Origin: Pseudofrankia sp. DC12
GTDB taxonomy: Bacteria > Actinomycetota > Actinomycetes > Frankiales > Frankiaceae
NCBI RefSeq assembly: GCF_000966285.1
Contig: NZ_KQ031391.1
Location: 3,073,208 to 3,137,207, forward strand
Length of the DNA: 64,000 nt
Direction: 5' to 3'
Program-made: the position numbers and the translations under genes
Notes under the pieces: generated by a model
Seen by the model: the letters and a program-made list of their open reading frames with translations, nothing else
The model's database searches: none
Told to the model about the DNA's origin: nothing
Shown here: piece after piece, positions 42,250-51,212 of the stretch
Layout of the letters: every line of letters starts with the position of its first letter
Numbering within the stretch: position 1 is the stretch's first letter

Positions 42250-42985
42250 GCTTCCCTCTCGTTCTCCTGGCGATGGGCCCGCGGCCAGCCGGCGGCGTCG
42301 GGCGCCGCACGCGGCCGCCGCGTGACGGCCGGGGACCAGCGGGGCTACCTGGCAGCGGCGCCGCTCACCGGGCCAGGCCGGCGGCTCCGCCCAGCCGCGG
42401 GAATGACGGCCGTAGTGTGAGCAACTCTCCTCGGATCACAGCTACTCGGCGCCCGCCTACCCGATGTGCGGACCAACCCCCTCGCGCCGCCTACCAGGCC
42501 ACTTCTTCGAGGGATGCTACACAACGCATTCCAGCGAACATCAGGCGCCCCGCGCCCCTGGCGGGCCCATAGGTCACGCTCGCGGCCTGCCGGGTGGGCC
42601 GCCTGAGGCGTCGACGCCGGAACCGATGCGTCGGAACGTGGCGATTCTCTGACCGTTGGACCGTTCGGGGATGTCGGGCAACTGACAGGACACACGCGTC
42701 AGCGGCTTGTTAGTGATCAAAATGCTAGATTTGCCGGCATGCGGCCTCGCACGCGCGTGGTAGACGATGTTGAGGCGCCCCACCCCATCGTCGGCACTGC
42801 CCCCAGTGGCAGGTCCAGACGGGACGCGATCTGTGAGGGTCCGCTCTCGGGGGCCATCAATGCCGACGAGGCCGAAACACCTCTAGCGCCGCGGGCACGG
42901 CTGTTCCCACTGCGGCATCCATCAGAGGCGGTGTCCCCAACCATCCAGTCGTCGTCGCCCCAAACCTTCGGTATGGCGGGATCTG
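42250..42985. other. Divergent regulatory region, candidate promoter at 42704-42730
   Basis: This 736-base gap lies between the divergent rfbF and the acetyltransferase. At 42704-42730 GGCTTG, 16 bases and TAGATT form a candidate rightward promoter. The latter box is 8 nt before an ATG (42739) whose frame is not that of the downstream gene. No protein-like frame is convincing. Confidence 0.35.
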
Positions 42986-44365
42986 ATGTCCGTTCTCCCT
43001 CGACGGCCAGTGTCGGCCGTCCTTGCTCCGGTCGTGCTGACGCATGCGCTGCCCACCAGCGCCTCAACCGCGCGTCCCCTCGGCGACGGCGCCGCCGGCC
43101 TGGCCCGGTCGCTGGCCGGCGCGCGGTCGGTCGGGCGGGCTCTCGTCGCCACGGCGCGCCAGCGGCTCGGCGCGCCGGCCGAGGCCGCCGAGCGGCCCGG
43201 CGACGAGCGCTACGAGGTCGCCAGGCTCGCCAGCCACGCCGAGATCGCCGCGCTGCGCCCCGAATGGGAGCGGCTGTATGAGGCCGGCCACCAGAACCCG
43301 TTCAACGACCCAGGCTGGCTGCTGGCGTGGGCCCGCACCTATGTTCCGGTCGACGACGACCTCTGGGTCGTCACGGTCCGTCGCGAGGGCCAACTCGTCG
43401 GAGTGCTGCCCTGCTACCTGGCCGCCGTCGGCCGCCATGGGCTGGCCTTCCGCTCGATCCAGCTGTTCGGCTGCCTGATCACGTCCGGGATCACCGAGCT
43501 TCCGTCCCCGCTCACGCACCCCTGCGAGGACCCCCGCGGCGTCACCCGCACCGCACTGCGCTACCTGATCGACCGGGCACCCGCCGACGCCCGCGCCCAC
43601 TGGATCGAGATCACCCTCGACCGCGACGTGCCCTGGCTCGAGGCCCAGTGGTTCCGGCCGGCGTCGGCCGCGGAGCACCCGCCGACGATCATGGGGAAGG
43701 CGCCGCGCGCCGTCGTCACCCTGCCACTGCCCACCGCTCCCGAGCCGCTGGTACTCAAGCGGAACGTGAAGGAGTCGGTGCGCCGCGCCCGCAACCGGCT
43801 GACCAGGACGGGCAAGCCCTGGTCGGTGCGCGCGGTCACCGGTAAGGAGGAGATCTCCGCCGCCTTCGAGACGCTGCGCCAGTTACACACGGCCCGGTCG
43901 GTCCTGACGGGCAAGGAATCGCACATCAACTCGCTCACCGGCCCGGCGGAGCCGTTCCTGCGCGAGGCGGTGGTGGACCTCGCCGGTCGCGGCCGGGCGG
44001 CGATCTACCAGCTTGAGCTCGACGGCGAGGTGATCGCCGCCCAGCTGGTGCTGACCAACACGCGGGCGAGCTACCTCTCGGTCTCCGGGCTGACCGCCGA
44101 GGCGTGGAGCTACTCGCCGATGGCCCTGATCATCCACACCGTCGCCACCGACGCGATAGCGCGGGGTGCCAGCCGGCTGCACCTGTCCGCCGGCCCGGAC
44201 GAGGCGAAGCTGCGCTGGAGCGAGCAGGTCGACTACTACCCGCAGTTCCTCGTGGTGCCATCGACGCCGTCGGCGCGGCTGGCCTTCGCGGCGTACTGGC
44301 CGCTGTCGGCGGCGCTGCGCTACCGACGCGAGTTCCAGTTTCACACAATTCGCGCCGGCGACTAG
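42986..44365 (+). CDS. BioF2/CelD-like GNAT acetyltransferase
   Basis: A 459-residue cytosolic protein of the BioF2-like (DUF482/CelD/BcsL) acyltransferase family often found in polysaccharide clusters. After a variable 80-residue tail, EVARLASHAEIAALRPEWERLYEAGHQNPFNDPGWLLAWARTY is the family start. VVTVRREGQLVGVLPCYLA, LKRNVKESVRRARNRL (the conserved basic K/R patch), FETLRQLHTAR and AIYQLELDGEVIAAQLVL...YLSVSGLTAEAWSYSPMALIIHTVATDAI build a GNAT core with acetyl-CoA site. It may acylate the exopolysaccharide or its precursor, inferred from context. ATG 42986 has no strong ribosome site. Confidence 0.75.
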   Translation: MSVLPRRPVSAVLAPVVLTHALPTSASTARPLGDGAAGLARSLAGARSVGRALVATARQRLGAPAEAAERPGDERYEVARLASHAEIAALRPEWERLYEAGHQNPFNDPGWLLAWARTYVPVDDDLWVVTVRREGQLVGVLPCYLAAVGRHGLAFRSIQLFGCLITSGITELPSPLTHPCEDPRGVTRTALRYLIDRAPADARAHWIEITLDRDVPWLEAQWFRPASAAEHPPTIMGKAPRAVVTLPLPTAPEPLVLKRNVKESVRRARNRLTRTGKPWSVRAVTGKEEISAAFETLRQLHTARSVLTGKESHINSLTGPAEPFLREAVVDLAGRGRAAIYQLELDGEVIAAQLVLTNTRASYLSVSGLTAEAWSYSPMALIIHTVATDAIARGASRLHLSAGPDEAKLRWSEQVDYYPQFLVVPSTPSARLAFAAYWPLSAALRYRREFQFHTIRAGD

Positions 44366-44441
44366 CCCAACAGGCAGAAAACTGGTGCAGTCCAGGCTGC
44401 GATAGTCTTCTTCTGTCTTCCGTTACGTAAGAATTGAGCCC

Positions 44442-46193
44442 ATGGGGCCCCCCGCCGACACGACCACGACGACCTGGGGTTTTCGGCCTGCCCCGCCGAC
44501 GCCGCCCGACCCGCGAGGCGGCCGGCGGGCGACGTCGAGGTCCGGTCCGCCGCGCCGAGGGCCGAGAGTGCCCGCGGTACGCACCGCCGCGCTGGTGGCC
44601 GCGGCCGTCCTGCTCGCCGCCTGCGGCGGCGGGCACGGGACGCCGGCCGCGCCGGGGACGCTCGAACAGGGTGTGCCGACGGCCGCGCCGTCCGGCAGCC
44701 TGGCCACGTACCCCGCGCCCGACACGCCCTACGTCGTCGGCGCCGGTCAGCGTTACACCAGCATCCAGAAGGCGGTCGACGCGGCGCCTGAGGGCGCGAC
44801 CATCTACATCAAGAACGGCACCTACCGGGAGAGCGTCATCCCCAAGAGCGGGCAGACGCTGCAGGGCGAAAGCCGCGACGGCACCCGGATCGACGGCGCC
44901 AACGCAGTCACCGCGTCGTCGTGGCACCGCGACGGCAGGCTCTGGTACTTCACCGACCCGTGGCCGCTGCGCGGCAAGGTGGCCGCACTGTGGGATGGCG
45001 TCACCCCGGACATCGACGCGCTGGACACCGACCTGCTGCACCGCGACGACGTCCCGCTGCTGCACAAGGCGCAGCGCGGCCAGGTCGGCTCCGGCGACTT
45101 CTGGATCGACTACGACACCCACCGGGTGTACATCGCGGACGACCCGGCCGGGCACCGCTTCGAACTGGCCGTCCGCCGGGTCGGCGTCGGCGACACCAAC
45201 ACCACCGCCACCAACGTCAACCTGGTCAACCTCACCGTCGAGAAGACCGCGACCGGCTTCAACGAGGCCGGGGTCGAGATGAAGACCGGCTGGACCATCA
45301 AGGACTGCCTGGTGCTCGGCCATCACGGCCGCGGCATCAACACCGAGATCGACAACACCATCGTCGGGACGATCGCGCCGACCACCGGCTCCTACGGCGG
45401 CAGCGGCGACCAGTCGTCCGACCAGCAGGGCCGCTCCGGCTCCATGCAGGTGCTGCTGAACGGCGACCTCGGCATCGGCGGCGACCCGCATCTCGATGCG
45501 GCGCCGAACGGCAACAACATCCAGATCAACAACACCGAGATCGGCTGGTCGAACGTCGAGCGCTACTCGTACTGGGACGAGGCCGGCGGGCTCAAGCTGT
45601 CCGGCCGGAGCAACGTCAGCCTGAGCGGGGACTGGATTCACGACTCGTACGGCGCCGGTACCTGGTTCGACACCGGGAACAAGAACCTCAAGGTCACCGG
45701 CAGCCTGTTCGAGGACAACCTCGCCGCCGGCGTCTGGTACGAGGCGAACGACGGCGGCATCGAGATCACCAAGAACACGTTCCGCCGCAACGGCGACACC
45801 GGCCTGGCGATGAACCGCGAGTTCGACACCCGGGGCCAGTACTCGGCGATCTTCCTGTCCGACTCGGCCAACGCCACCGTCGACCAGAACTTCATCCAGG
45901 TCGGCACGCAGGGCGGCTTCGGCATCGCGTCCCACTACGGCGGCCGGATCCACCCGGCGCGCTACGCCATCCACGGGAACGTGATCTCGATCGGCATCCC
46001 GACGGCGGCCTTCGCCTTCGGCACCGACGGCGACGAGATCGTGTTCACCGACAACAGCGTGCTCACGTGGGGCCGGGTGACCCCGAGCTCGAACCTGTTC
46101 AGCCTCGGCGCGGGCTCGTTCACCGCCTGGCAGGCCCAGGGCCACGACACCAACGGCATCATCGCCGCCGTCGCCACCCCGCAGGCGGGCTGA
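44442..46193 (+). CDS. Secreted parallel beta-helix lipoprotein
   Basis: A 583-residue protein with a 45-residue basic, Pro-rich tail, then a signal segment ending in the lipobox LLAAC, so it is likely membrane-anchored outside the cell. From about residue 105 it has the right-handed parallel beta-helix pattern: YTSIQKAVDAAPEGATIYIKNGTYRESV, then repeating short rungs with N and G turns (LVNLTVEKTATGFNEAGVEMKTGWTIKDCLVLGHHGRGI; NLKVTGSLFEDNLAAGVWYEANDGGIEITKNTFRRN). Such folds bind or cleave polysaccharides (lyase or epimerase-like). No catalytic residues can be assigned. It probably acts on the exopolysaccharide encoded around it. ATG 44442 follows AT-rich sequence. Confidence 0.75.
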   Translation: MGPPADTTTTTWGFRPAPPTPPDPRGGRRATSRSGPPRRGPRVPAVRTAALVAAAVLLAACGGGHGTPAAPGTLEQGVPTAAPSGSLATYPAPDTPYVVGAGQRYTSIQKAVDAAPEGATIYIKNGTYRESVIPKSGQTLQGESRDGTRIDGANAVTASSWHRDGRLWYFTDPWPLRGKVAALWDGVTPDIDALDTDLLHRDDVPLLHKAQRGQVGSGDFWIDYDTHRVYIADDPAGHRFELAVRRVGVGDTNTTATNVNLVNLTVEKTATGFNEAGVEMKTGWTIKDCLVLGHHGRGINTEIDNTIVGTIAPTTGSYGGSGDQSSDQQGRSGSMQVLLNGDLGIGGDPHLDAAPNGNNIQINNTEIGWSNVERYSYWDEAGGLKLSGRSNVSLSGDWIHDSYGAGTWFDTGNKNLKVTGSLFEDNLAAGVWYEANDGGIEITKNTFRRNGDTGLAMNREFDTRGQYSAIFLSDSANATVDQNFIQVGTQGGFGIASHYGGRIHPARYAIHGNVISIGIPTAAFAFGTDGDEIVFTDNSVLTWGRVTPSSNLFSLGAGSFTAWQAQGHDTNGIIAAVATPQAG

Positions 46194-46247
46194 GCCCACC
46201 GGCCTGATCCGGCCAGGGCCCCAGCGCCAGCCCCAGCTGGCGGCCCG

Positions 46248-46334
46248 GGTCTCGGCCGGCCCCGGTCTCGGCCGGCCCCGGTCTCGGCCGGCCCCGGTCT
46301 CGGCCGGCCCGGGTCTCGGCCGGCCCCGGTCTCA
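46248..46334. repeat. 16-bp tandem repeat between convergent genes
   Basis: Five units of GGTCTCGGCCGGCCCC lie at 46248-46263, 46264-46279, 46280-46295, 46296-46311 and 46312-46327, with a partial sixth to 46334. One unit ends in G instead of C. Each unit contains GGCCGGCC, itself palindromic. It lies in the 3' flank of both convergent genes and just touches the end of the minus-strand one. Confidence 0.85.
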
Positions 46335-47519
46335 GGGCCGGGCGTGGCGCAGGGCCAGCACGTCCTCGTAGATCGCGACGAGCTGCTTGGTGACGACCTC
46401 GGGGCTGAACGACGTCTCGAAGCGCGTCCTGGCCGCCGCGCCGCGGCGCGCGGCGCTGACGGCGTCCACCTCGGCGAGCGCGGCGGCGAGGTCCTCCGGC
46501 TCGGTGCCGGCCGCGCGCCAGCCGACCTCGCCGTCGACGACGGTGCCGACCGAGCCGACCGACGTGCCGACGACCGCGCGCCCGCGGGCGTACGCCTCCA
46601 GCACCGTCATCGGGAAGCCTTCGAACCACAGCGACGGGACGGCCACCGCCGCCGACGCGCGCATCAGCTCGCCGACCTGCTCGCTCGGGACCGGCCCGAG
46701 GTAACGCACCCCGGGCAGCGCCCGGGCGGCCCGCTCGACCTCGGTGCGCAGTGGCCCCTCGCCGACGATGGTCAGCTCGTCCAGCCAGCCGCCGCCGTGG
46801 CGGTGGAAGTGGTCCCAGGCGGCCAGCAGCAGCTGGATGCCCTTCTCCTCCACCAGGCGGCCCGCGAACAGCAGGCCCCGGCCGGGCGCGGTCGCGGGGC
46901 CCGGGTCGTGCACGGTGTTCGGCTTGGGCGTGATCTGCGACGCCGCGACGCCGGCGTCACGCAGGTGCTTCGCCATGAACGGCGTGACCGGCAGGAACCG
47001 GTCGACGAGCTGCCAGGTGGGCCGGTGCGCGGCCAGCGCCGCCGTCATGACCAGGCTCTGCGACCGCGAGTCGCGGTAGCAGCTGAACTGGATCGCGGGA
47101 AGCGGCACCCGCTTCGTCGCGCACTTCGTGCAGATCTCGCCGTCCCGGAAGAACGCGCCGTTGACGCAGGCCATCCGGTAGTTGTGCACGGTCTGGACGA
47201 CCGCCACCCCGGCCGCGTCCGCGACCCGGACGACCTGCGGCGAGATCAGCGGGTACGGGTTGTGCAGGTGCAGCACGTCGATCCGGTCGTCGCGCAGGAT
47301 CTGGGCGACCTTGGCCGTGTCCTCACGGGAGTAGAGCGGGCGGACCAGCAGCTCAGCCTTGGCCGCGCCGGTCAGGCCACCGATCTCGTCGCTGGACCGG
47401 ATGTAGGCCCGAACGTCGACGCCGGCCGCCCGCAGGTTCTCCAGGTCGTCGTTCACGACCCGGCGTTCCCCGGACGGGTTGGCGCTGACGTAGTCGTTGT
47501 GCACCACCAGCACGCGCAC
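46332..47519 (-). CDS. GT4-family glycosyltransferase
   Basis: A 395-residue retaining glycosyltransferase of the GT-B/GT4 class. RVLVVHNDYVSANPSGERRVV is the N-terminal acceptor-side strand and loop. HLHNPYPLISP is diagnostic of WbaZ/ExpE-like sugar transferases. LLFAGRLVEEKGIQLLLAAWDHF, TIVGEGPLR and the PSLWFEGFPMTVLEAYARGRAVVGTSVGS block (E-x7-E motif) form the donor site. CVNGAFF..GEICTKCATK carries a Cys trio of the kind seen in related transferases. GTG 47519 is preferred for RBS spacing (GGGAGAAGG); GTG 47528 would overlap the upstream stop as GTGA. It adds a sugar to the exopolysaccharide unit, identity unknown. Confidence 0.85.
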   Translation of the reverse strand: MRVLVVHNDYVSANPSGERRVVNDDLENLRAAGVDVRAYIRSSDEIGGLTGAAKAELLVRPLYSREDTAKVAQILRDDRIDVLHLHNPYPLISPQVVRVADAAGVAVVQTVHNYRMACVNGAFFRDGEICTKCATKRVPLPAIQFSCYRDSRSQSLVMTAALAAHRPTWQLVDRFLPVTPFMAKHLRDAGVAASQITPKPNTVHDPGPATAPGRGLLFAGRLVEEKGIQLLLAAWDHFHRHGGGWLDELTIVGEGPLRTEVERAARALPGVRYLGPVPSEQVGELMRASAAVAVPSLWFEGFPMTVLEAYARGRAVVGTSVGSVGTVVDGEVGWRAAGTEPEDLAAALAEVDAVSAARRGAAARTRFETSFSPEVVTKQLVAIYEDVLALRHARP

Positions 47520-47524
47520 AGCCG

Positions 47525-49216
47525 TCACCTTCTCCCTGGGCGCGGGGCTCCCGCGGAGAGCGCGGCCGGCCGACGTAGCGGCGGGCTTTCCGGGCCGGAG
47601 CTGCCCGGCTCGGGCAGGGTCTCGACGCCTGGAACGGAACCGCCACGGGAGGCGTAGCGGCGCTGCGCCGGGATCGGCGCCGGTTCCAGGTCCAGCGCCG
47701 GCCGGTCGTGGGCCATCCCGGCCAGCGCCCGCTCCAGCCGGGCCGGCAGCCTGCGCCCGTCCCCGCCGCCCAGCCGCATCAGCGGCGCGAGGCACATGCC
47801 GAGCGTCAGGTAGCAGGCGGCCGCGCCGAACGGCGACTCCAGGAACGGCTCGAACTGGGACGCCGTCACCATCAGTGCCATCAGCGCCAGGCCGACCGGG
47901 TTCCCGGTCCGCTTGTAGACCGTCCACAGCTGCCGGGCGATCGCGTAGAAGAGCAGCGCCATCAGCGCGACGCCGACGAAGCCGGTGTAGCCGATCGAGT
48001 AGAAGATGATGTTGTGGGGGCTGCGGACCGTAGTGTCGACGTTGCCCGGCGGCGCGAGCGTCTGCAGGTTGAACCCGTAGCCGTGGCCGAAGAAGAGGAA
48101 GGTCGGGTCGCTGGTGGCGCTGTGCCAGATGCCGTGCCACCACGCCTGGCGGAACTGGGCGGTGCCGTTCGCGCCCTCGACCCGGTCCGCGCTGGTGAAC
48201 TGGCTCGCGAGCTCCGGGTCCACCGAGCCGACGGCCCGGCCGATGACGTCGGTGGGCCGTACGGCGCCACCGCGGTCGGTCGGGCCGGGAATCTTGACGT
48301 TGATGATCGTGATGACCGTCGCGAAGACCAGGATGACGCCGAGACCGGCCGCCAGCCGCCGGTACTGCCTGGTCAGCACGCAGTAGATCACCAGCGAGAC
48401 GATCAGGGCCAGCCACTCGGCCCGGATCTGATGCCCGAACAGGACGGCCACGTTCAGCAGCACCAGCGGGATCAGCCACTTGCTGCGGCGGTGGTAGACG
48501 ACCAGCCCGAGGATGGCCATCGCCGCGTTCGTCAGGCCCAGGTCGAACAACGGCGCGCCGGGATTGCCCGGCACCGTGACCTGCAGCTTGTTGAGAAAGA
48601 CCGCGTAGGCGATGCCATAGGTCGCGTTGCCCCAGGCCAGCGCCCAGACCAGCTTGCTGAAGATCTTCGGGTCCCGGACGCCCATCCACATCCCGAAGGA
48701 GAGGAGAACCGGGTAGTAGTACAGCTGCAGCGACTTGAGCAGGGTGGTCGAGCTGCCGCCGTCGAACAGGCCGCGGATGGTCTCGGCGACGCCGTAGCAG
48801 AAGAACACCATCATCGCGACGGCGAGCAGGTGCAGCCGCCCCGCCCGGCCGGCCTGGCGCAGCAGGCCGGCGAGGTACGTCCGGGTGGGACTGAAGATCA
48901 CCATCGTGATGATGGTGATCTCGCTGATGTACAGGTTGATCGGGGCGATGCCCAGGTACGCGAACCCGCGCCCGCAGAGCACCATGCCGAAGGTGACGAA
49001 CAGGCCGTACATCGTCATCCGTCGCGCGGCCCGCTCGGCCGCGGGCATCCCCATCCGCCGGACCGCGGAGTTGACCGATCCGCGCATGGCGGCCGGCCGC
49101 GGCGCCCGCCGCCACCGCCGGCCCAGCCACATGCCGGGCCTGGTGCGCGGGCCGGACCCGGCCCGCGCACCCAGGCCGCCGGCGGGCAGCGACAGCCCGG
49201 CGGCTGGAGCCGTCAT
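47525..49216 (-). CDS. O-antigen ligase/polymerase-like membrane protein (Wzy)
   Basis: A 563-residue multi-pass membrane protein with about ten to twelve hydrophobic helices between residues 70 and 470 and a hydrophilic, Pro-rich 85-residue C-terminal tail. The long outer loop (about 290-380) with WWHGIWHSATSDPTFLFFGHGYGFNLQTL...SPHNIIFYSIGYTGFVGVALMALLFY is the pattern of O-antigen ligase/Wzy proteins (the H-N and G-x-G segments). It probably polymerises lipid-linked repeats at the outer membrane face. Its ATG overlaps the Wzz-kinase stop by 4 bases, supporting a joint role. Confidence 0.8.
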   Translation of the reverse strand: MTAPAAGLSLPAGGLGARAGSGPRTRPGMWLGRRWRRAPRPAAMRGSVNSAVRRMGMPAAERAARRMTMYGLFVTFGMVLCGRGFAYLGIAPINLYISEITIITMVIFSPTRTYLAGLLRQAGRAGRLHLLAVAMMVFFCYGVAETIRGLFDGGSSTTLLKSLQLYYYPVLLSFGMWMGVRDPKIFSKLVWALAWGNATYGIAYAVFLNKLQVTVPGNPGAPLFDLGLTNAAMAILGLVVYHRRSKWLIPLVLLNVAVLFGHQIRAEWLALIVSLVIYCVLTRQYRRLAAGLGVILVFATVITIINVKIPGPTDRGGAVRPTDVIGRAVGSVDPELASQFTSADRVEGANGTAQFRQAWWHGIWHSATSDPTFLFFGHGYGFNLQTLAPPGNVDTTVRSPHNIIFYSIGYTGFVGVALMALLFYAIARQLWTVYKRTGNPVGLALMALMVTASQFEPFLESPFGAAACYLTLGMCLAPLMRLGGGDGRRLPARLERALAGMAHDRPALDLEPAPIPAQRRYASRGGSVPGVETLPEPGSSGPESPPLRRPAALSAGAPRPGRR

Positions 49217-50790
49217 ACCCCGGATCCGACAGACGGCTTGTTGTACCGGTTGCCGCCCTGACCGCTGGATCCGCCGGATAGGCCAGCCTTCCTGGCGGCC
49301 GGCTGTGCGGCTCGCCGCTTCCCGGCACCAGTGCCGCCACGCCGCGGCGAGCGGGTGAAGAAGTAGCCGCGCACCGGCAGGCTCAGCAGACTGATCCGCT
49401 TCGCGAACTCCTCGGTGACCCGGATGTCCGCGCCGAACGGGATGATCGCGACGGCCGCGTCGGCCTGCTTGGCCAGCGCCGTGCCGGCCGCCCGCTCCAG
49501 CACCGCCGGGGCGTCGATGAGCACGAGGTCGAACCGGCGGCGGACCTCCTTGAGCACGTCGCCGATCGCCTCGGGGTCGAACGTGACCGGGCGCCCGTCG
49601 TCGGCAAGCCCGGGCGGCAGGATGAACAGCTTGCCGGGCACCTGCTCGACGAGGCGGATACCCTCCTCGGCGCTGATCGAACCGTGCAGCACGTCGGCCA
49701 GCCCGACCCGCTCGGACGGCACCCCGAGCAGCCAGGACAGGCCCTGGCCGTCGAAGTTGGCGTCAATGGCGAGGACCCGCTTGCCGGACCTCGCGGCGGT
49801 GACTGCGAGGTTGGCCACCGTCACGCTCTTCCCGTCCCCGGAGGTAGCCGAGATCACCGCGTACGTCTGGCCGGACTCCAGCGCGTCCGCGGCGAACCGA
49901 AAACCCTCGGCGGCTGCCGATCGCTCACCGTCGAAGGCGGGGAGGTCACTCGGCAGGCGATCCAGCGTGAAGTCGGGGATCTCGGCGAGGAACGGCCGCT
50001 CCAGCAGGAGCTCTGGCTCCAGGCGGTTCTCGATCCGAGGCCGCCGGTTGACGGTGAAGTACGCGAGGGCCGCGCCGACCAGCAGGCCGAGCACCACGCC
50101 GAGCAGACCGAAGCGGATGGCCGCGGACTTGGAGGCACTGCTCGGCACGGCCGCCGGTGAGCTGTCGACGATGCCGGTCAGGGTGACGGCGCTCTTGCCG
50201 GTCGCGGCCGACCACTGCGAGTACAGCTGGCTCAGTACGGCCTGCTGCGGAGAGCCGGCGGCACGAGCGGCCGGGTCGGTGTTGATCTGCGCGGTCACTG
50301 TGGCGATCGCCTTGCGGAGTCCGTCGATCTCGTTCTTATTGGCATCCGAGGCGATGGTCGTCACGACCGCCTTGTACGCGTCAACGAGCGCGTTCGCGCC
50401 GGCCTGAGCGATCTCCGGGCTGGAGTCTCGGTAGGAGACCGTGATCAGGTCACTGTTCTGGTCCAGCGAGACCGTCAGATGCTTGCTCAACTGACGACCG
50501 GTCAGGTGCGCACTCGGGAACTGCTTGTTTACCCCTGCCGCGGCCACGTCCGCCGTCTTCGGCATCTTCATGATCGATGCCTGGTTCGCCGCGTAGTGGG
50601 CGTCGGGGTTGCTGGCCGAAGGATCCTCCACCAGGATCGACGCCTTGGCCGTGGCAGCACCGGACGTCTTCACCCCGATGGCGATCCCGACCGCACCCAG
50701 CAGCACGACACACACCAGGACCAGTCCACGCCGGCGGCTCATCGCGCCGAAGACGGTCGGGGCGAACGGTGAGACCTCTAGTGCATCCAT
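49213..50790 (-). CDS. Wzz-type chain-length regulator fused to a BY-kinase-like ATPase
   Basis: A 525-residue membrane protein combining a Wzz-like part with a P-loop domain. Two membrane helices (about 23-40 and 228-247) bracket an extracytoplasmic coiled-coil-rich loop. The cytoplasmic domain has Walker A SATSGDGKS (Lys321), an A'-like motif VLAIDANFDG and Walker B FDLVLIDAPAV (Asp426). The A' motif has Asn where BY-kinases have the second Asp. The C-terminal tail has a single Tyr (NRYNKPS) instead of a Tyr cluster, so autokinase function may be reduced or lost. It should control polysaccharide length with the adjacent Wzy. ATG 50790. Confidence 0.85.
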   Translation of the reverse strand: MDALEVSPFAPTVFGAMSRRRGLVLVCVVLLGAVGIAIGVKTSGAATAKASILVEDPSASNPDAHYAANQASIMKMPKTADVAAAGVNKQFPSAHLTGRQLSKHLTVSLDQNSDLITVSYRDSSPEIAQAGANALVDAYKAVVTTIASDANKNEIDGLRKAIATVTAQINTDPAARAAGSPQQAVLSQLYSQWSAATGKSAVTLTGIVDSSPAAVPSSASKSAAIRFGLLGVVLGLLVGAALAYFTVNRRPRIENRLEPELLLERPFLAEIPDFTLDRLPSDLPAFDGERSAAAEGFRFAADALESGQTYAVISATSGDGKSVTVANLAVTAARSGKRVLAIDANFDGQGLSWLLGVPSERVGLADVLHGSISAEEGIRLVEQVPGKLFILPPGLADDGRPVTFDPEAIGDVLKEVRRRFDLVLIDAPAVLERAAGTALAKQADAAVAIIPFGADIRVTEEFAKRISLLSLPVRGYFFTRSPRRGGTGAGKRRAAQPAARKAGLSGGSSGQGGNRYNKPSVGSGV

Positions 50791-51212
50791 GATCTTCCCG
50801 GTGGTTAGGGCGGCCAGCGCGCGGGACAGGGATCATCGCGTCTCGAACCTGGAGAGGGCCCGAAGGACACGCCGGTCGATATGAGGGTCTCAGGTTACAT
50901 CGACCCCACATCCGGTCCGCCGGGACGTAAGCCCGCGACGGCACCCGAGCCGGCTACGCGCCTGATTCTCCACAGAACGCGACCGGCGGCCAGAGGCTGG
51001 TGACATTGGGACGACGAGGAGCTAGCCCGAACGTCAACGAGAGAACGCCGGGACCACGGTCCCGTTGGTCACGCCACCCCGTTCGGGCGTGTCAGCATTG
51101 CGAAGTCCCGCAACCGTCCAGTAACGGTAGCGTCAGCACTATCCCGCGACGATCAGGTCCACGGAACCCGACCAGAGCGCTATCCAGTGACGAGAAGGCC
51201 CGTGGGACCCGG
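50791..51212. other. Gap between polymerase operon and GT4 gene, no gene seen
   Basis: About 420 bases upstream of the minus-strand Wzz-Wzy-GT4 operon, with no protein-like frame. GGGAAG directly precedes the Wzz start codon. A promoter must lie here but is not obvious. Confidence 0.45.

Noticed and set aside
42739-43281. Open frame beginning 8 nt after a TAGATT box
   Set aside because: It is out of frame with, and largely overlaps, the BioF2-like gene, and its sequence is low complexity; the box may still be a promoter for the downstream gene.
46332-49340. A 1002-codon open frame on the minus strand spanning two genes
   Set aside because: Only its C-terminal 395 residues look like a protein (GT4). 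The upstream part is the antisense-frame shadow of the Wzy-like gene, which has clear membrane helices in its own frame.
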